Source: Climacteris rufus (lineage: Eukaryota > Chordata > Aves > Passeriformes > Climacteridae). Taken from it: a DNA stretch of 64,000 nt. The number at the start of each line of letters is the position of its first letter. Position 1 is the stretch's first letter. The translations under genes were made by a program, and so were the position numbers. This document shows positions 10,346-22,100 of this stretch, piece after piece. The stretch covers positions 186,001 to 250,000 of the forward strand of contig VZRZ01002224.1 of the NCBI GenBank assembly GCA_013398175.1. The letters run 5' to 3'. The notes under the pieces are model-generated. The model ran no database searches. It was not told the DNA's origin and saw only the letters and a list, made by a program, of their open reading frames with translations.

Positions 10346-13300
10346 TAAAAGCATGTCCTACCTGCAGACTCCTCTAAGCTCCTCTGGAAGGCTTTGAAAA
10401 GCTTCCAATTTCAAGCACAAAATACAGCTACTGGTCTTTAAGCATCTTCCTTGTCTTCCCTTTCTTCCTCCTCTACTTTCCCCCCACCCTCCACAGGAAG
10501 ACAGAATTAAATTTCTGGTATCAGTCAAAGCAAAGGGAATTGAATTCATGACAACAGGGCAATGCACCTTCCCAAAGCTCAAGGCAGGGCAGCTGGTTGC
10601 AGGACACCCTTCCTGCATTCCCAAACAGATCTTTAGTTTTGTCTTTTAGACAGTTTGATGAAGGTGAAAAACCCATGACTAGGGTTTGTATTGATTTTGT
10701 GGTCCACTGGGACAGATTTCAAGACCGTGATGGGCAACTGCATCTTTGTATTGGACAACAGAGTGACACAAGTCAGGAGCTGGCAGAAGGGAGCAGAAGC
10801 TCCAAGCCTCAGGTGTCAAAACTTCTGCGAAGATGTGCCCTGAAGCCATCCCCATTCCCCCTGTTCTGCCAGACAACCTCAGCTATGGGGGAAACCGCTG
10901 CGGAGGAAATGCTACAGAATCAGGCATCTGGCTGTGGAATTACAAACTTGCTCCAAAACCAGTCCCTGCACAGACACTCTCAAGCCAAATCTGCTGGGAT
11001 CCTCAGGTTGATCAGACCTGGGAAAACATGACCTTCTTCCCCTCCCTGCACCCACGCACACCGTCCCAGCACCCTGTCTGCCTCCACACATCTTTGCATC
11101 TTTGCCCCTGCAACAACCTAGTCATTTATAGCACATCTTTTTGCCAAGACAGTCAAGGTTTTCCCTGTGTTTGGCAAAGCTGCTTTCTTCCTATCTTCTG
11201 TGGTCAGGAACTGTCTCTCCATGACGATTTGCCTGTACGGCAAGGATTTACTATTCCAATCAAAATTCAGCTCTACAGGCCACTAATCCAGCATATCTAC
11301 AGCAGAATAATCCATCCAGCACAATCACATCAGGGAATTTCCCTGGGTGGACAAGATCTTGCAGGCCTTTTGCAGGCTGGTAAGTGAAGAGGAAAAGGGA
11401 ATTGGTCACTGAAGCTCCCCAAATTTCAGCAGATTCCCTCAGGATCTGCAACAGGGGTGCTGAAGCTCAGAGAGTTAAAAAGCAACCCCAAGCAAGGGAA
11501 GGCTGAACATCGTTTTAAAAGGCTGAGGAATCTTCTCATCAAAATAATGTCAGAGCCTGTCACGGCAGAGGGAAAACAAACGCGTGGAACATGATGGTTC
11601 TGCATGAAATGTAAAATGCTGTTTAGTTAAAACAAAGCTCTTTCAAAGCACTCAATGGGGAAGGAGAGGGAGGGAAGAGTAATGGCAAAAAAGCACTTAG
11701 TTTTGTAAGCTTAAAATATATTTAAATTGAGAAACCTGTTGGGGCGTGCAGAGCCCTGCCTGCGCTTCCAGCACGCGCTGCTCGACGCGGCGAGCGGCAA
11801 TTACTGTCACTCAGGAGATGGAGCCCCTTCCCCAGAGCTCATTGGCTCCTGCCCACGTCAGAGCACCCCCCTCCTCTGCTGTAGCCACCATGGGATGATG
11901 GGGGTGGAGGGAAGAAACCTCTTTTAAATAACCAGGAGAAGAAAGTTAGAGGAGGCAGTGCCTAGTGGGACGGGGGAGAACAGTTGCCAATGGGGTGTTG
12001 AATCCCTGCAAATTGAATTCCCACACAAAGATATTTCGGCCCTTCCCAGGGCCTTGTTTCCCTTGCTAGGAAGCAAAATGCTGTTTACAGGGATGCAATG
12101 ACCTTGCTGCAGAAAGCCAAGGTTTGGAACATGGATTTTAGTGTGCCAATGTACTGCTGTACCCTCAACACAACTCTGCTCTGGCTGTGCTTCCTGCTCT
12201 CCTGAAATCCTTTGGTAGAACTGTCTCTGAAGCCCAAGAGGATTCAATAGAAGGGATGCAGGCAATGGGATTGCAGTCAGTAGAAAGGGTGTTGCAAGAT
12301 TTGGGGCTCCATCAGCTCCTCCAGTTTGCTGCTATGAAGGAGAATGGGAGTCTTGCATGTGCCTCTTACCCCACCTATACAGTCAAATCAATTTAGTCTC
12401 ACCTATCTATGGAACAGATCCTTTTAACATGTACTTGTTAATAACAGCCCCAAAGGACACCACTAGAAGACAATGACAGAAATCAAAGAAAGAAAAAAGA
12501 TCCATTCAGAATTGTGGAAGATCAGCATACCTGAGGAAAGAGACTTTCATGGACATGTCTTTAATCTTTCCCACTTCCAGCCCTTAATAGCAGAACCTGA
12601 TTTGAAGACTTGGTGATTGATTTCCAGTCTGGACACAAAGTGACAGGCTCATTTTCAAGTATTGCACAGCTATAATTCCATGTTTTATTTGTTATTATTG
12701 TAACCTGCTGATGGAGTGGGGCTGTATTCAAGGTAGCGGGTAACAACTCTGGCTCGAGGCATTATTTAGAGTTGGGTGTTTAATGCCAGAGCCTCGTGCC
12801 TCTTGATATTTATGAAGAAGATGTGCCTGTAGCTGCAGTGCTCGTATCTTATTTGTTTGTTGTTCAAACAAAAGATCAGGAAATTGGATGCTGTTTCTGG
12901 CGAGTGATATCATCTCCACAGTTAAGGGAAGGCCACTGGTCTTTACATGCTTCTCCAGCATAGCAATGACACCTGCCTCCAATTCAAGGTGAATGAGTCA
13001 CCTTGGAAAGCGCTTTGTCTCTGTAAACAGCAAAAGCCTCTGCTCCATAAACCCACAGGACAGAACAGCCTCTCAACCAGGGCTGAGCAGCACCCCCAGG
13101 TTGTGGGGCCCAGCCCCACTGCCTATCACTGAAATTTCTCTTTTGATTTGCAGAGTTTTCCCCAATTCTTTCCTTAATTTCTCCCTCTTTAATTAAAGAC
13201 CAAATCAAGAAATCTTGCCATGGAGAACAGCATGCAGCATTTTTCTCAGTCAGAATAAGATTCTTGGAAGAGAAACCTTCCAGTCCGATTCTGCGAGAAC

Positions 13301-13479
13301 GTTCATCCCACTGGAGACCAGTATGCAAAATCCTGCTGGGATCGTCAAGGTTTTTGTGGGATTAGGGCACGTTTATGTAGCCAGAGCAGAGTCATGCTGG
13401 GTCCCCCCTCTTCTAGGCCAGAGAAGTGTCTTAGCTCTGATCTGGCAGCTCAGAAGGTGCCCCTGGTTTAAACCTCAGC
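10346..13479. other. No gene recognised
   Basis: Contains a 184-codon plus-strand frame at 10833-11387 with no recognisable domain, no conserved start context and Pro/Cys/His-rich low-information composition; it is treated as chance. The only compositional anomaly is the CpG cluster at 11744-11798. An AT-rich patch at 12640-12710 has homeodomain-type cores. Confidence 0.55.
11744..11798. promoter_or_regulatory. Very dense short CpG cluster
   Basis: Nine CpG dinucleotides fall in about 55 bases, directly after an AT-rich stretch (11711-11730), in DNA that otherwise has roughly one CpG per 60-100 bases. A reverse CCAAT box (attgg, 11841-11845) and a CACGTCA half-CRE (11855-11861) follow within 65 bases. 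This could be a small unmethylated regulatory element or promoter core. It is too short for a standard CpG island. Confidence 0.25.
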
Positions 13480-13500
13480 TAACTCCCCTTTGTCTTGCAG

Positions 13501-13700
13501 CACAGCTGCACAAAGGAGATGGTGCACAACTTGCTGCACCCTATGAACTTATCTGTGAGCTCCTAAATAACTCTGGCAGCTTGGAAAAGCTCATTCAGCC
13601 TGAGAAACTGAGCCTGCTGCAGCAGCAGAAGCCAAGGCAGGGACTTTATGCTCAAGCTCTGAAGTTTAACCTCTGCTATGCTTCTGTGCAGCAACGATGA
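13501..13700 (+). other. Candidate terminal exon (weak)
   Basis: A good splice-acceptor-like sequence (aactcccctttgtcttgcag, ending at 13500) is followed by 200 bases of open frame to a TGA at 13698. The predicted peptide is Leu/Gln-rich, with a stretch reading ICELLNNSGSLEKLIQPEKL that could be helical. The frame is also open upstream to 13215, so the acceptor is not needed to explain it. No family is recognised, and no AATAAA was noticed soon after the stop. It may be a non-coding RNA exon or chance. Confidence 0.12.
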
Positions 13701-14104
13701 GTGGCATTTGTGCTCACAACAAAAAACTGTAAGCAGTGATTTCTGGATACTGTCTAGATACCCCTGATATAGGCACAAAACAGAATTTCTTCACAGACTG
13801 ACAGTTTATGCTGAGATGTTGAATGTCTCTATGAAGTCTTTGGCATTGCTATTCGAGTTTCTCATTAATTGGGTAGAAGACCAAACACTGCCCACACTCA
13901 AAATCTACGAGCTCTGTAGGGCTCTGCAGAGAACAAGCAGGTATCAGCCCAGTGCATTAAGTGAAGGCACTTTGAAAGTCATCCAGTTTTACCTGTTTCT
14001 TAAAGACCTCTCATTTTCTAGGCTTTCTTACTACACCCTGGTCAGCAAAGCACTTTTGTTCAAAAAAACGAGTAGCTGTAGCACTTTGTGATATTGTTAG
14101 TCGG

Positions 14105-14179
14105 CGTGGTGGTATTAGGACAAAGCATGGATTGGATGATCTTGGAGGTCTTTTCCAACCTTAATGATTCTATGATTCT
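14105..14179 (+). mobile_element. CR1 LINE, extreme 3' end
   Basis: The sequence ggattggatgatcttggagg followed by tcttttccaacctt and attctatgattctg is the classic end of a CR1 subfamily different from those at 2666 and 38985. The upstream portion (ggcgtggtggtattagg) fits the same consensus more weakly. It is severely 5' truncated. Confidence 0.92.
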
Positions 14180-17100
14180 GAATGTCTGGTGTGCCAGCAG
14201 GCCATAGGGAATGTGATATGAAGACCCTGAGCCCTGTCTCTGTGCCAGCTGGTCACTCGATGGACGTGCAGAGTACGGGACCACAGCCCTGTCGTGTGCC
14301 AGGCACCCTGGCATGCCCCAGGACCCCCACAGCAAGGGACAGACAACGACTCTGCGCCTGCTGGTTTGCCAGTCCAAGAATGAGAGCGGACAGATTAAAT
14401 ATATATCCCACCCAAGCTGCTACCAGTTCTATTTTGCCAGGGTGTTATTCATAAAAACAATCTCTGGTGCCAGCTCTGGTTCCCAGCCAGGGCTGCAAAC
14501 TAATGAAATTGCCTTTTACACTGAGCATGCGAACAAACCCCCTGGCAGGAGGGGGGCCAGGTCCTCACTGTCATCCTTCTGGGGGTGGTGGCAGCCAGGT
14601 CCTTATGGACTTGTCAGCAAATGGGATGCTGAAATGAGGGCAGAGCTAAAATTGCTGGAGCAGCGCTGAAACTTTCCCAAAGAGGAGACTGCAACAGTGA
14701 GGATGGTGAAGGAGCCAGCATCTCCCTGGATGTCCTGCAGCCATTCAGCTGGCCTGGAGGGGCAGAAGGACAGGGGCAAAGCAGGGAATTAGCTGAGCGC
14801 TTAGAAGGGGAGTTCTTAGGAAAAAGACAGCTGTCTTTGGAGAACTCTGCCAGTGCTCAAAGTGATTCAGTTCTGGTTTATTCTCAGTGAGTTTTCTCCA
14901 GCTCTCAGCCTCACTCTGTCTCAGCAGTACCACATGGTGCAGTCAGAGACATCTTACATTAACACGAGCGTCGAGTCGGTATAGGGCGAAGCTCTACTAT
15001 CCCCTGTGATATTCCTTCCTATTAGCACATACAGGAAAGCAGGGAGTGCTCCAGAATCTGGAATCAGATCTAAGAAACCCAACAGTTCACAGAAGTCACT
15101 GCTGTATCCAGTAGCCTCCTTCCCTGAGAGCAGCAGGCAGAGATTTAACAAGGGGAGAGGAGAGGGTGGCTGGTGCTCCCTGGTGTGTTACTGCTGTGCA
15201 TTTACTGGCACGGTGGAGGAGTGGCTGCACAGCTGCCTGCCTGCGGGGGGGCTGCAGCTGCCTCTGCTTGCAAAGCCCATCTGCCACCTTCCCAACCTGC
15301 TGCACACCCCTGGATGTGTCAGCCATATCCCTGAGCCATCACAGCTGTCCCCAGCCTGGAGAAAAGGCAGGTACCTACAAAAAGCAGAGATCTTCCTGGA
15401 ACAGAGAGGAAAATCTCCCCATGGCACACTCATGAGACCTGAGGCATATCAGTCCTGGTTTAGGTTACTATCCACAAGTCAGTTGCTTGAAAACAATGTG
15501 CTAAGGCTAATTTTTTGTCCTGTAGTGGACCAAAACTGCAATCTGCCTGTGCTTCACTTTCAGAGAAAGGAAATGACAGCCCTGTGTACTGGGAGGACAT
15601 GTGTGTTAAATCCAAAAGGTGTTTATCTACCTCAGTGGTGGGACTGACAGAGGGGCAGAACAGCAGAAGGGAAGCAGGGACTGATGCTGTTGTACCTGGG
15701 GTGCAGCTAATCATTAGTCCGGGACCTCATCCTACCCCAGCCCCACCATCTCAGAGCCACATGCACTTAAACTCAACACTTCTCCCACTCCGCTTCCCTC
15801 TCTTCCTCCCCCAAAGCTGCTGGCAGCCTTTTTTTTCCCCACCAAACGTAGCCCTCTTGTGTTCACAAGAGAAATATAGAGAAATCAGTAACAACTGCTC
15901 ATGAATATGAGAGGATTATTAGAAAAGTGGCTTTTCCACACCTTAAGCTCAGTTTAGATGGCTCGGGAAGACATGAGCAGCATCCTACAGGTTTCTGCCC
16001 AAATCCCACAAGAGCCAGCTGAACATCAACTGGAGCATCACAAAGATTTCTACCTTCCCTCTCACTCCCACCTCCCTCCAGTTTGGAAACAAAGATTCCT
16101 TAGAGGTTTGCAGATCTAAATACACAGCACTTGGAAGAAATAAACCCCAAGTGCTGTTATCTGAAGGGTGGAGAGGAAGACCAGCAGGAAAGAGTGCAGA
16201 TCAGTGGGGGGCGGCGGGGGGGTGGTGCATGGATGGGAGGCCACACGCACAGGGCGGCTGCAGCACAGGTTCGGAAATGAAACGAGCAGTCGTTTATTTC
16301 AGGGTTTCCATAGAGACCAAGTTTTGAAAGACTTAAGGTGGAACGATTATGTATGTTCTGAAGGGCTTGAGATAAAAATAACCTTGCTAAGTGTTGCATG
16401 GACTAATTAGACGAAGATCCTTGACTTCAAGCTCTCCTTGGTGATACAGTCACTGGGCTCCTGGGCTTGCCCACACGTTCCCTGCTAGTGTGCAATGGAG
16501 AATGCAGCCCCTCAAACAACAGCACTGATCCCTGTTGCCTGTTTCCCTGGAAGGCTGGTATGCTCTCCTAAGGCTTGTCTCACTACCACTCTGCCAGCTC
16601 AAGAAGAACCGTGTGCTCCAACCCTTCCGCCACCAGACCTGCTGTCGCCAACACCCAGGCAAAAGCCCTGGGTCACACAGTGGGCGTTGGCTGTGGGTTT
16701 GCAAAAGAAAGAAAGAAGCAGAAAGGTAAGGAGGAGCCCAGTGATAAGCACTGATGGATTTCCACCTGCCATGGCAAGGAAAGTCTGCCCCAGAAGTAAC
16801 CAATTCACTGAAACCAGCCCCAAAGCATCTCCTCGACGGCAGCTCTTCAGCCTCAGACAAGGGCATCCAACCTCCTGGGATTTACAGGACCTCCAAGGAG
16901 CACCTAGGGCATCCAGGGCAGGGGGAGGGATGCTGGGGACATGGTTAGTTTGCTCCTTACCTGTATGAAATGCCCTGACATTGCTGTGTCTGGCACTGCT
17001 TCCACACCCAGGCACAAACAAGAAAACAAAATACAAAAGGGAAGACCCTCAGCCGAGGAAATGGGAGGTTCTCTGACAGCATCTCCCACTGGATGTTTCA

Positions 17101-17751
17101 ATGGAACAATTGCTCAGTCTTCACCAAACCTTTAATCCCTCAGAGACTAGATGGGGTTTTTCCGCACTTACTGAAAAAAATGCACTTTGGGTGGCAGGTC
17201 AGCAAGAATGCCCATACATTTAGATCAAAATGGCAGCGTGGGAAAATTCCTCTTTTGAAGCAGCCAGAACAAAATCTTCTCGATGCTTCACTTTGAAAGA
17301 AAGGGGCATTTTGTTTGGAACTGCAATAACAGGGTAAATGCATCCAAGAAAGCAACATAAACTTTTGTTTTGGTGGGGAACAAACACAAGTCTTTGAGGC
17401 CAATTACTTCTACCTGAGCAAGGGATAATGGAAAAGACTTTGGTTCAGGTGGCCTCCCCCCATAGTCATCACTTTCCAGTTTCCTCCAGTTAAAGCCATA
17501 AAACAAATTTCAGATCTCTCACTCAGCTGCAGTCCTTAGCCAGAAGAGCAATTTCCATGCTGCCCTCAGCCCAGCTGTCTCACAGTCTGGCTATCTAACA
17601 AGCCACACTGACTCTCAGTATATGTTTCCTAAAGCAAATTCCTAATGATGGTTATGAAAACCTCCTTATGGTTTCCCAGCTGATGCAAAAGTAACATTCA
17701 GTAACAGGCCCTGATTCACACATGAACATTTCTAAAAGCAGCCTCTGACTT
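14180..17751. other. No gene recognised
   Basis: Longest frames are 213 codons (15006-15647, plus) and 157 codons (16495-16968, plus). Both overlap antisense frames and lack recognisable domains. A small CpG knot (five CpG in about 25 bases, 14966-14990) and a G-rich tract (16206-16240) are the only local anomalies. A cattle of pyrimidine-rich runs near 15760-15840 is low complexity. Confidence 0.55.
16206..16240 (+). other. G-rich tract, possible G-quadruplex
   Basis: Runs of six G (16206-16211) and seven G (16216-16222) are followed by ggg at 16235-16237, with GG pairs between. The plus strand could fold as an irregular G-quadruplex, since the long runs can each supply two tracts. No gene context is seen. 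Confidence 0.4.
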
Positions 17752-18268
17752 TGGGAGGGACCCACAAGGATCATCCAGCCCAGCCCCTGGCCCTGCACAG
17801 ACACCCCAACAACCCCACCCTGGGCATCCCTGGCAGCGCTGTCCAAACGCCCCTGGAGCTCTGGCAGCCTTGGGGCCGGGACCATTCCCTGGGGAGCCTG
17901 GGCAGTGCCCAGCACCCTCTGGGGGAAGAACCTTGCCCTGATCTCCATGCCAAGCCCTGACACAGCTCCAGCCCTTCCTGGGCTCCTGTCCCTGCTCCCA
18001 GAGCAGAGCTCAGCCCCTGCCCCTCCCCTCCCCTCGGGAGGAGCTGCAGCCCCCGAGGAGTCTCCCCTCAGCCTCCTCTGCTCCAGCTGAACAGGCCAAG
18101 TGCCCTCAGCTGCTCCTCAGACCCTTCCCCAGCCCCGTGTCCTTCCTTTGGACACTCTCCACCAGCTTTGGATCCTTCTGATCCCGTGGTGCCCAAAGTA
18201 CCCCCGGCACTGGAGGTGAGGCCACCCCAGTGCAGAGCAGAGTGGGACAATCCCCTTGCTGGCCTGGG
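17752..18268 (-). mobile_element. CR1 LINE fragment, about 0.5 kb
   Basis: On the plus strand the text follows the reverse complement of a CR1 3' region in order: ggagggacccacaaggatca, gtccaaacgcccctggagct, ctctgggggaagaaccttgc, cctttggacactctccacca, tggtgcccaaagtacc, gcactggaggtgaggccacc and gagtgggacaatcccc. The element therefore runs on the minus strand. Its coding end (C-terminal part of the reverse transcriptase ORF) is too decayed to be open. The tail octamers are missing at the 17752 side. GC content is higher than in the flanks, which explains spurious open frames here. Confidence 0.95.
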
Positions 18269-20884
18269 ACCTCAGGTGCTCTTTAGGGACTAAGAATGCA
18301 ACACCTTCACCACCAAATTCTGCTTCACACGCTCCCCAAGCAGGTGCTGACACCTTTTGTGTCACCAACTCTGCCTTGTTTGCTTTTTGATGGCTCTCAG
18401 CCAAAGACTGAGGGAGGGAAAAATAAAATCCCTTCAACTTCTGAAGCCTGGCAGAGAATGGCAAGTGATAGTAGAGCTGGAGGGCTCCAGATCTACTGTA
18501 GTTTAGAAAAGGAGGAAACAAAGACCATTTTTGATTCACAGGATTGCTCCTCTAGGGACTCTTCAGGCAGGACGGAGATTTCTGCCCCTGCATCCACTCA
18601 GGAAGTAAGTTATTTCCCCCTTGTACAGAATAATCCCCTGCAACCTCTCTGGTCTGCTGAAAGACTGCAGCATCTCCTTCAGAAGTGTATTTAATAGAGG
18701 CAGATCCTGGCCATGGCAATGTCAACTTGGTAGCACCACTGATTTGTGAGTGTGGCTCTTGCTTTCCTCAGGTGCAAATGACAAGAGATTCCAGCATCTA
18801 TTTCTGCTTCCCAGGGTACCCCCCTATAAAGACCAAACCTGCCTGAGCACAAGAGAGAGCTGCAAGGGCTTGAGTTAATCCAGGCAGACAGCATGTTCCT
18901 CTCTGTAAACAGTGCCACAGCTCTGGCATCTGCAGAGTTTCCATGTGACGCAGGAAACCTGAGTTAGGCCCACAAAGACATGATGGATGAGGGCAGGGAT
19001 GGGGAGCAGGACGTGTCTGCTGTCGCAGTAACGACATGAAAGAAGAGATGAGCGACACCTGTTACCAGCCAGGAGGAAAGAGAAGGAAGGGGGCCAGCAA
19101 GACCCACCTTCTTTATTTTATATACATTTAGAAATCACTATTCATTGGAGGAAATAAGTTCTTCCTCCCTCAATCACAGTGGTCAAAGGAAATGTCCATC
19201 AAAGTTCTGTGTCCAGGAGAAAGGAATGTAAATGATAAGATACCATTACAATAACATGGCTATGTTTACATAGAAGAATGTGAGAAACTAGCTACAAAAG
19301 AATGACAACATCCAGAACTGCAAAAGTCAGGGCAACAGTCTGCAGACAGCACAACGCCAGAGTGCCCTGTGCTGTTCTCATGCCAGCACAAGAAGGATGG
19401 AATGTGATGTGGTTTGACACAAGCTGCAACAATACAACTTTCCTCCTTCCTAAAGCAGCAAGTTTCCAACTCATCACCTGGTCTCAACAGAACCAACAAA
19501 TTGCCAAATAGATTTCATTTCAGTCTGGTCTCCTATCAAGCCAGGTTTAAATGATTAGTGTGTGTGTACACTCATGTGCGTGCATTTATATCCTTTCCCT
19601 TTTTCCTTATCCCCCTGTAATTTTGAACTCACTGGCCAATTCAACTCTAATCTGACAGATGCAGAGGTCTCAAAAAGGCTACATCCCAAGGGAAATGGCA
19701 AAAATACATATTTGATCAGGGTTGGCAGACACTGTAATGAAGGGAATATCTGAAATGTCAGATCAAGCCTTACTCCACAGCACCCCAGAAGGAACTGAGC
19801 CAGAGAGAGCCTTGCAGCAACCTTTCCCTGAGCCACAGATGGACAGGATGCTTCAAGTTCTGCTTTGGATTTCCCTCCCAAGTAGCCTCTTCTCCAGCAC
19901 TCAGATGTCTCCAGAGCTGCCAGGGAAAACTGCTCATCAGGTGAGGTGCCCCCCACCCCATAACCTTGAGACAACCACAGCTTGTGCCCAGGTCTCCCTC
20001 AAAGATCCAGTGCTCCCTAACGTGAATGTACCCATTTATTGACACACACAAATTTGGCTTGACTTGTGTCAGTACCTGAGCCTCAGGTCATAAATCTGCA
20101 GTAGAACTAGAACTGAGTTTCCAGTTGCTCTCAGCCTCACCTTGTCATCATCTTTGTCCCCTCTATGGTGCTCCCGACCTGTGGCCAGAGGCAGCCCCCC
20201 TGTGCCAGGCACTGTGGTGACACAACCATCACAGGCTGCCTCGACCTGCTCAACGTCAGCTCTGACAGGAAGCTCAGCAGGAATTTTCCTGACCCTCCCC
20301 ACTGTGCCAGGACTTGGCCTTTCCCCAGCCATTATCTCCTGCACAGGGAAAAGCAGCTCAGTGTCCAGCTGTCAATGCAGTGAAGATGCCTTGAACCCCC
20401 CATTTGCCTTCCCTTTCCAGGAAGATCAGCACCAGCTGCTGCAGGGGCTGCCAGGGCTCCTGGGGAAAGAGAACAACAAAAATCCTCTGCTGAAGGTCAT
20501 CAGCCACAAAGTGCCATGAGAGTGAGCAGGCAGAGCACACCAAAGATTAATGGCACTTCAAGGTTTAGATCTGTCTGTGCTGGGAGGGTCTGTGGAGACA
20601 GCCAATAGAGGCTAATATGATTTTACATACAAATGAATCATTTCAAGGAATGAAATGCCTTGAACAGGACTGTACGTGGCCATGCTCCTGTCCTGAGGAG
20701 CAGGGGCAGGTGTTTCCCCCTGATCTGCAGAGAGCATAATTAAAGAAAATAAATGCTGGATTTTGCAGGCTGAGCCTGTGGGTTTGCAGTCCTTTGCTCA
20801 GGCAATAAGGCTGCTGTCAGGAGCGGGACTGGGGCAGTGTGACCCCGGGCACAGGGCAAGGCTGGGTACCCCGGGCTCTCACTT
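18269..20884. other. No gene recognised
   Basis: Frames reach 140 codons (minus, 19974-19555) without domains. A short GT run sits near 19558-19569. Nothing else is recognised. Confidence 0.55.
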
Positions 20885-21005
20885 ATGCTCTGACACTGGA
20901 GGCTGTGTGGCCTTGGAGAATTTATGCTTCCTCTCAGTGCCCCTCTTAAAACAAGGATCCTGACACTGTCTGCCTCTGTAAAACACCCTTGGAGCTCATA
21001 AAGAG
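20885..21005 (-). mobile_element. MIR-like ancient SINE relic
   Basis: The plus strand reads like the reverse complement of the MIR core: a tgacactggaggctgtgtgg block, then ccttggagaatttatgcttc, ctctcagtgcccctcttaaa and tgtctgcctctgtaaaacac. MIR elements predate the amniote radiation and survive only as heavily diverged copies in birds. The match is by memory of the consensus and is imperfect throughout. Confidence 0.45.
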
Positions 21006-21875
21006 GAGCACTGCATCACAGAAAGTTATTGCTCCATCTGATCCCTTCCCTGTCCTCCTCAAGTGAATATGTGAGCACCTCCCAGCCCTGCACCAGCAAT
21101 AGGACTGTCTGTGCAGCTCCTCTGTGATCCCAAAGGGACAATGAGCTATGTGGTGGTGTGTTTTGTTTTGGCAGGGTCGTTTCCTGTCTAGGCTCTGTTT
21201 CTGGAGAAGGGCTCCCTGTGTGTGTTGGTTTTTAGCCACCTGCAGCATCTGCCTGTGTGCGAGGGAGGGGAGGGAGAGGAGCTGCTCGGAAACCAGGCCA
21301 CAGGCAGCCATTTACAGTGTGGGGTCACGCAGACCTGACAGCTGGAGGCAAAGTGTGCTTGGAGGAGGACGTTTTGCTGACTCCAAGGGCACCAGGCTTG
21401 GGAAAGCTTGGTTGGGGCTGAGCCTTGATCCACTAAAATCTGCTGGGACTCTTTATTTTTCCCCCTTATATCTTCACTCCTGTCCCCCTCCTGAGATGTG
21501 GGAGAGAGAGGGAAGAAAAAAGCATTGACAACTTTCCTTTTCTCTGCTCCCACTGCTCTCTTTTCCCTGTGGATAGGAACAGTGGTCCTCTGGTAGGTGA
21601 GGGCAGGTGACAACCCCTGGAGCCACCTCCTGCTGAAGGTTTCACTTTCAGTGCACAGGGCTGGAGAAACACGACTCCTCCTGCTCACACAGCACCAGCC
21701 GTGCTGAGCATCAGGGACTTTGATCTCTGGAAAGCTCAGAGGCAGAAGAATGGCATGGCCTTCCCCTCACCACCTCATGCATCTGCTGTCCTCCAGATCC
21801 AGCTGCGGGAGGAAACTCAGAGGTGGATTCGAAGGTGTCTGGAGCACGGTCAGCCCTGTGCCTCCCATGCTCTCC
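21006..21875. other. No gene recognised
   Basis: Overlapping frames of 126 codons (plus, 21148-21528) and 166 codons (minus, 21688-21188) cover the same DNA in opposite directions, which argues against either being coding. No repeat is recognised up to the inverted-repeat arm. Confidence 0.55.
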
Positions 21876-22100
21876 ATTAGCAGAGGTGCAGGAGAAAAGG
21901 AGAACATGGATATTCTCCTCAAAAAAATTCCTGGGACTTCTAAACTGTTTTTCAAAAGAAATAATTTCTTTATTTTCTTTGCAAAAAGTCTCATGCAAGG
22001 ACAAGTTTTTCATTTCAGGAACATTTGATTTTAGGATCCTTCTGAAAGTCCCAAACAAATGTTGAGTGCTCTGGCCACTACTTTTCAATACTTTGAAATG
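21876..22100 (+). repeat. Left arm of a large inverted repeat
   Basis: This 225-base segment pairs with 23514-23726 in reverse complement at about 85-88 percent identity by hand alignment. Long exact blocks include the stretch around tttgcaaaaagtctcatg and a block of over 30 bases around gaacatttgattttaggatc. The left arm carries an extra insertion of about 9 bases near 21901. Homology stops abruptly at both ends. The outer boundary reads ttagcagagg. Family unknown; see the right arm and the finding. Confidence 0.92.

Noticed and set aside
10833..11387. 184-codon plus-strand open frame
   Set aside because: Low-information Pro/Cys/His-rich peptide, no domain, no conserved context seen.
12748..12795. 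Hairpin around ggcatta...taatgcc
   Set aside because: Only a 7-base stem; expected by chance.
15006..15647. 213-codon plus-strand open frame
   Set aside because: No recognised domain, overlapping minus-strand frames, no poly(A) or splice support.
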